Assembly: GCA_003566395.1 (NCBI GenBank)
Contig: PXDL01000363.1
Span: forward strand, 1-8,045
DNA: 8,045 nucleotides
Reading direction: 5' to 3'
Source of the DNA: Balneolia bacterium
Lineage (GTDB): Bacteria > Bacteroidota > Rhodothermia > Balneolales > Cyclonatronaceae
Translations under genes and position numbers: made by a program
The notes under the pieces: model-generated
The model's input: the letters and a program-made list of their open reading frames with translations, nothing else
What the model was told of the DNA's origin: nothing
Databases searched by the model: none
Shown: one piece after another, positions 4,865 through 8,045 of the stretch
Layout: each line of letters opens with the position of its first letter
Numbering within the stretch: the first letter of the stretch is position 1

Positions 4865-6136
4865 CTATGTTCGGTGGGCGAGTGCTTCTCCGGAGCTCAG
4901 GCTGTGTCGTTCTTTTACGGCTATGGTAAGCAGCCAGATGACACCGGTGAGAATCAGTCCCGCTGCGGCACCGGTTATCGCTGTGTTCAGGGTGATGATG
5001 TTATATTCCAGTAAAAGCGAGACCGCGAGCGTGGAAACCGATTGCGATACGGTGAACATCAAAAATTCGGCGCTGAATACCAGTCCCCGATATCCGTCAG
5101 GGGTTCGTTTCTGAATCAGTACCGTACTTGATACCCAGATGGAGCCGGAGCCGCAGTGCGCCAGGAAAACAAATATCATCATAACCGTGAGCGTGGATGT
5201 GGAGCCTACGACCAGATAGCAGGCGCCTGCCGACAGCATACTGAAACCGATATAGGTAACCCATTTTCGCTCGTCGGGGAAGAGTTTGCGCAACAGTACC
5301 GGCCCTACTGCGGTACCGGCTCCCCGCGCCGCATACAACAGCCCCATCCCCACGCTGCCCATCAGCAGAATTTGGTCGGAAATCAGAATCAGCATATAAA
5401 CAAGGGCACCGAGGAAAAGCGTCATCGTGCCTTTGGCAAGTGCCGGGCGGTAAATCATACCCGTTTTCAGCAGATATGAATACCCGTCGATGATGCCTTT
5501 AATCGGGCGCCTGAGGGTTTCCATGGTTTGGGCATCCCGTACATGGGGAATGGTAGCCCGGAAAATAAAAATAGTGGAAAGTATATACCCCAGCCCGTTC
5601 ATCACAAAAACAGCGTCCGTACCGAATGCGGCTGTGGCCAAACCACCCAGGCCCATGCCGCTGGTAAAAATGATGCTCCACGAAAGATTCGACAGCACAT
5701 TGGCCCGTACCAACTCATCCGGGGAAGTTATGTTCGGTATGGAAGATTGTTTGGCCGGTTCGAAAACAGATGCAAACATCATCTGTACAGCCGTCATCAC
5801 ATAAATAAGCCATAGCATTTCGGGTGAGCGCACCAGCAGAAAACTTAAGACGGCAAATCCGCGTCCGAAATCACACAGAATCATAAGCGTGCGCCGGTCG
5901 AAGCGGTCGGCGATAAAACCGGCCACAGGAGAGAAGACCGCAAAACTCATCATCTTGATCACAATAATAAGCCCCAGCAGCAGCTCAGATGCGGAAAACT
6001 CAATGATCAGCGCATATACGGCAAGCACCCCGAACCAGTCCCCCAGGTTGGATACCATTTGGGAGAACCAGACCCGTCTGAAGTTGGCATTGTCCCGAAC
6101 GAGACGATAATAAGGGTTTTGGGTGATGGAGCGCAC
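4865..6136 (-). CDS. MFS transporter, DHA3/EntS-like drug or metabolite exporter
   Basis: A 423-residue inner-membrane protein with twelve predicted hydrophobic segments, the usual size for the superfamily. After a short cytoplasmic N-terminus (NPYYRLVRDNANFRRVW), TM1 begins at QMVSNLGDWFGV, a typical DHA3 opening. Motif A, PVAGFIADRFDRR (70-82), lies in the loop between TM2 and TM3. A central cytoplasmic loop (about 195-215) separates the two six-helix halves, and the tail is short and charged. Members expel drugs or siderophores using the proton gradient; the substrate cannot be read here. The start is GTG at 6136: no ATG, GTG or TTG lies in frame upstream in the stretch I read, and the next ATG is inside TM1. 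An A-rich tract with no Shine-Dalgarno sequence precedes it. It is divergent from the M1 peptidase gene (143-bp gap) and convergent with the 101-residue gene. Confidence 0.9.
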   Translation of the reverse strand: MRSITQNPYYRLVRDNANFRRVWFSQMVSNLGDWFGVLAVYALIIEFSASELLLGLIIVIKMMSFAVFSPVAGFIADRFDRRTLMILCDFGRGFAVLSFLLVRSPEMLWLIYVMTAVQMMFASVFEPAKQSSIPNITSPDELVRANVLSNLSWSIIFTSGMGLGGLATAAFGTDAVFVMNGLGYILSTIFIFRATIPHVRDAQTMETLRRPIKGIIDGYSYLLKTGMIYRPALAKGTMTLFLGALVYMLILISDQILLMGSVGMGLLYAARGAGTAVGPVLLRKLFPDERKWVTYIGFSMLSAGACYLVVGSTSTLTVMMIFVFLAHCGSGSIWVSSTVLIQKRTPDGYRGLVFSAEFLMFTVSQSVSTLAVSLLLEYNIITLNTAITGAAAGLILTGVIWLLTIAVKERHSLSSGEALAHRT

Positions 6137-6279
6137 GGTTTGTTTTTTTTGTCGGAATGAAGCTAACCATCTTTCACGTAAAAGCCGTTCGCCCTTGCCA
6201 TTAAATATTGCAACTTTTCCACCAACCTTCCGGTTTAGAAAGCGCTGCGTGATTTTATGTATTCCTGTTATTTTACCCT

Positions 6280-8045
6280 ATGCGTCTGCCCGGTTTCTTT
6301 ACTGCATGTTTCCTGCCCGCCCTGATTGTATTGTTTTCAGTCGCGTGCCCGGTCGCCTCTGCCCAGGAAGGTATCGGGTATTCAGATGGTATTTCTCGTA
6401 CCGGAGCAGGTTACTGCCATACGGCTAAAACCGAAGCGTCATTTCAAACGACCTTCAGGGCGGGAGAATCCCGCGACCCGGACCCTCGTTTTGATGTGGG
6501 CTATTACAAACTCAACCTCGATATCCACCCGGAACTCGAAGAGCTAAGCGGATCAGCCGTGCTGCTGCTTCATTTTCATGAGGATACGGACGCCGTCACC
6601 CTTGAACTAAGCAACAGCTTTGACATAGGCTTGATCACCGATGAACTCACGGGTAACCCAATTTCCTATTCACGCCCGCCCGGACCGTTGAACTATCTGA
6701 TAGAGCTGGAGTTCGACACCTCCCATGAAGCGGGATCGTCCCGGCTTGTTCGTATTTCGTATAGCGGCCGCCCAGTACGAACGGGTTTCGGAAGTTTTGT
6801 TTTTAGTCAGCGCGGGGGAAAACCTCATTTTTGGTCGCTTAGCCAGCCTTTCGGCGCGCGCGACTGGTTTCCGAATAAAAACAGTCCGGAGGTAAAAGCG
6901 GATTCTTCCGATGTCATTGTCCGAATCCCGGACGGAATCAAGCTGGGATCAAACGGGGTGCTGCACGACCTCACGCAACTGGAGGACGGCCGCAATCAAT
7001 GGCATTGGAGATCACGCTACCCCATCGCCCATTACCTGATTTCAGTGGCCGCGGCCGATTACGTGGCCTTTACCGACACGTTTCAAACCGGCGACGGCAG
7101 GTCGATGCCTGTTGTGAATTACGCCTACCGGGATGCCGATTCCCCGCAGCTTCGCGAACAGGCGGCCCTTACCATCGACATGCTTGAATTGTTTACCGAA
7201 CTTTTCGGACCCTATCCATTTTTGGACGAAAAATACGGCCATGCTCAATACGGCCGGGGCGGAGGGATGGAGCATCAAACCATGAGTTCTATGGCAAACT
7301 TCTCCAGAGGACTTGTGGCCCATGAGCTTGCCCATCAGTGGTTTGGAAACGCGATAACCTGCGGCGGATGGGAAGATATCTGGCTGAACGAGGGCTTCGC
7401 GACCTATGCTGAAGGGTTGGTTATTGAAGCATTCGACGGGGCTGATGCATTTCGTGACTGGCGGCAATCCCAGGTAACACAGATTGCACTCCAACCGGCC
7501 GGGCGGGTGTATGTGCCGTCTTCATCCATCGATCCGGGTTCACCCACAGGCAGCGTGGAGCGAATTTTCCGGTTCCGCACCAGTTATCAAAAAGCGGCAA
7601 TGGTGCTGCATCAGCTTAGGCAAAAGCTGGGCGACGCGATTTTTTTTGATCTGCTCCGCGCCTGGATGGAGAGTGATTTTCGATATGCTTCGGCTCGTAC
7701 TGCCGATTTCATCGCTTTTGCCGAAGATTTTACCGGGCGAACTCTTACTCCTTTTTTCGATACCTGGATTTTCGGTGAAAGCCATCCCGAGTATGACCTC
7801 CGGTATGCGTATCGTCCGGTGAACGTACTTAACGGAGCGTCACGGTTCCGGATGCGTATTGTAGAGCGGCCGTCCTCCGGCGAAACGGTTTACTTCGGGC
7901 TTCCGCTGGACATTCGCATAATTGGAAACGGCGATGCCGATACCTTGTTCACCATCACACAGCCCACTTTTCCGCTGTTAATTGAGACGGAGCTCTCTTT
8001 CATTCCTGAAGCCGTTCAGCTTGACCCCGACTGGCACCGGATTCG
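6280..8045 (+). CDS. Secreted M1-family zinc aminopeptidase, 3' end outside window
   Basis: 588 codons are visible and the frame is still open at the right edge. The first ATG after an in-frame stop (6250-6252) is at 6280 and gives a classical signal peptide: MRLPGFF, a hydrophobic core, then PVASA-QE with likely cleavage after Ala28. An N-terminal beta domain (about 55-240) leads to the gluzincin catalytic domain. This carries the exopeptidase motif GGMEHQ (328-333, a GAMEN variant that binds the substrate amino terminus), zinc site HELAHQW (His348, Glu349, His352) with Glu371 in WLNEGFATYAE exactly 18 residues later, and the transition-state Tyr436 in SYQKAAMVLHQLR. All catalytic residues are present, so an active enzyme removing N-terminal amino acids outside the cytoplasm is expected. 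The part beyond about 580 (LDPDWHR) is missing; a type IX sorting tail cannot be tested. It is divergent from the MFS gene; no clear promoter seen. Confidence 0.94.
   Translation, partial: MRLPGFFTACFLPALIVLFSVACPVASAQEGIGYSDGISRTGAGYCHTAKTEASFQTTFRAGESRDPDPRFDVGYYKLNLDIHPELEELSGSAVLLLHFHEDTDAVTLELSNSFDIGLITDELTGNPISYSRPPGPLNYLIELEFDTSHEAGSSRLVRISYSGRPVRTGFGSFVFSQRGGKPHFWSLSQPFGARDWFPNKNSPEVKADSSDVIVRIPDGIKLGSNGVLHDLTQLEDGRNQWHWRSRYPIAHYLISVAAADYVAFTDTFQTGDGRSMPVVNYAYRDADSPQLREQAALTIDMLELFTELFGPYPFLDEKYGHAQYGRGGGMEHQTMSSMANFSRGLVAHELAHQWFGNAITCGGWEDIWLNEGFATYAEGLVIEAFDGADAFRDWRQSQVTQIALQPAGRVYVPSSSIDPGSPTGSVERIFRFRTSYQKAAMVLHQLRQKLGDAIFFDLLRAWMESDFRYASARTADFIAFAEDFTGRTLTPFFDTWIFGESHPEYDLRYAYRPVNVLNGASRFRMRIVERPSSGETVYFGLPLDIRIIGNGDADTLFTITQPTFPLLIETELSFIPEAVQLDPDWHRI

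Noticed and set aside
4737..5815. Several plus-strand open frames of 70-125 codons
   Set aside because: They are shadows of the MFS gene on the other strand and match no domain.
6325..6360. Lipoprotein signal (lipobox) in the M1 peptidase
   Set aside because: The residues before Cys23 are Ser-Val-Ala rather than a Leu-containing lipobox, whereas ASA-QE fits signal peptidase I.
7042..7494. Minus-strand open frame of 150 codons
   Set aside because: It is antisense to the M1 catalytic core, which contains every expected zinc and substrate motif in the plus frame.
1..8045. CRISPR array, transposase, phage or defence-system genes
   Set aside because: No spaced repeat array, IS ends, DDE/HUH transposase motifs or phage proteins were found on either strand; the toxin-antitoxin pair alone is not a defence island.

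Overview
The window looks like chromosomal DNA of a member of the Bacteroidota/Balneolota/Rhodothermota (FCB) assemblage. The grounds are a propeller plus Y_Y_Y LytS-type sensor kinase, TAnnTTTG-like promoter motifs, start codons that mostly lack a Shine-Dalgarno sequence, and a secreted M1 aminopeptidase with a GGMEHQ exopeptidase motif. The assignment is inferred from gene style and no species is claimed.

Layout. Positions 1-1367 (+) hold the 3' part of a sensor histidine kinase, followed at once by a perfect 12-bp hairpin. Positions 1407-1927 hold no convincing gene and read like decayed sequence. Positions 1928-2595 (-) hold a compact type II toxin-antitoxin operon: ribbon-helix-helix antitoxin, then PIN-domain VapC-like toxin. 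Its sigma70-like promoter would give an essentially leaderless mRNA. Positions 2650-2840 (-) hold several stable hairpins ending in a good intrinsic terminator, without a clear gene: a candidate small RNA or a remnant. Positions 2971-3043 (-) are tRNA-Thr(CGU) with its own terminator at 2918-2961. Divergent from it, 3195-4316 (+) is tyrA, a fused chorismate mutase/prephenate dehydrogenase of the E. coli T-protein type with the known catalytic residues present.

After tyrA, 4477-4782 (+) encodes a 101-residue protein I do not recognise. It is preceded by a perfect dyad (GTGACA-N6-TGTCAC) and a TATATTTG promoter-like box. Convergent to it, 4865-6136 (-) encodes a 12-TM MFS exporter of the DHA3/EntS-like type. 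Divergent from that, 6280 to the right edge (+) encodes a secreted M1 zinc aminopeptidase whose C-terminus lies outside the window.

The genes do not form one pathway. They are a housekeeping core (tRNA-Thr, tyrA) flanked by accessory or environment-facing genes (kinase, toxin-antitoxin, exporter, extracellular peptidase). I see no defence island, prophage, IS element, CRISPR array or biosynthetic cluster. The spots most worth a second look are the structured stretch between tRNA-Thr and the toxin-antitoxin operon, the leaderless antitoxin promoter, and the dyad-controlled orphan small gene.
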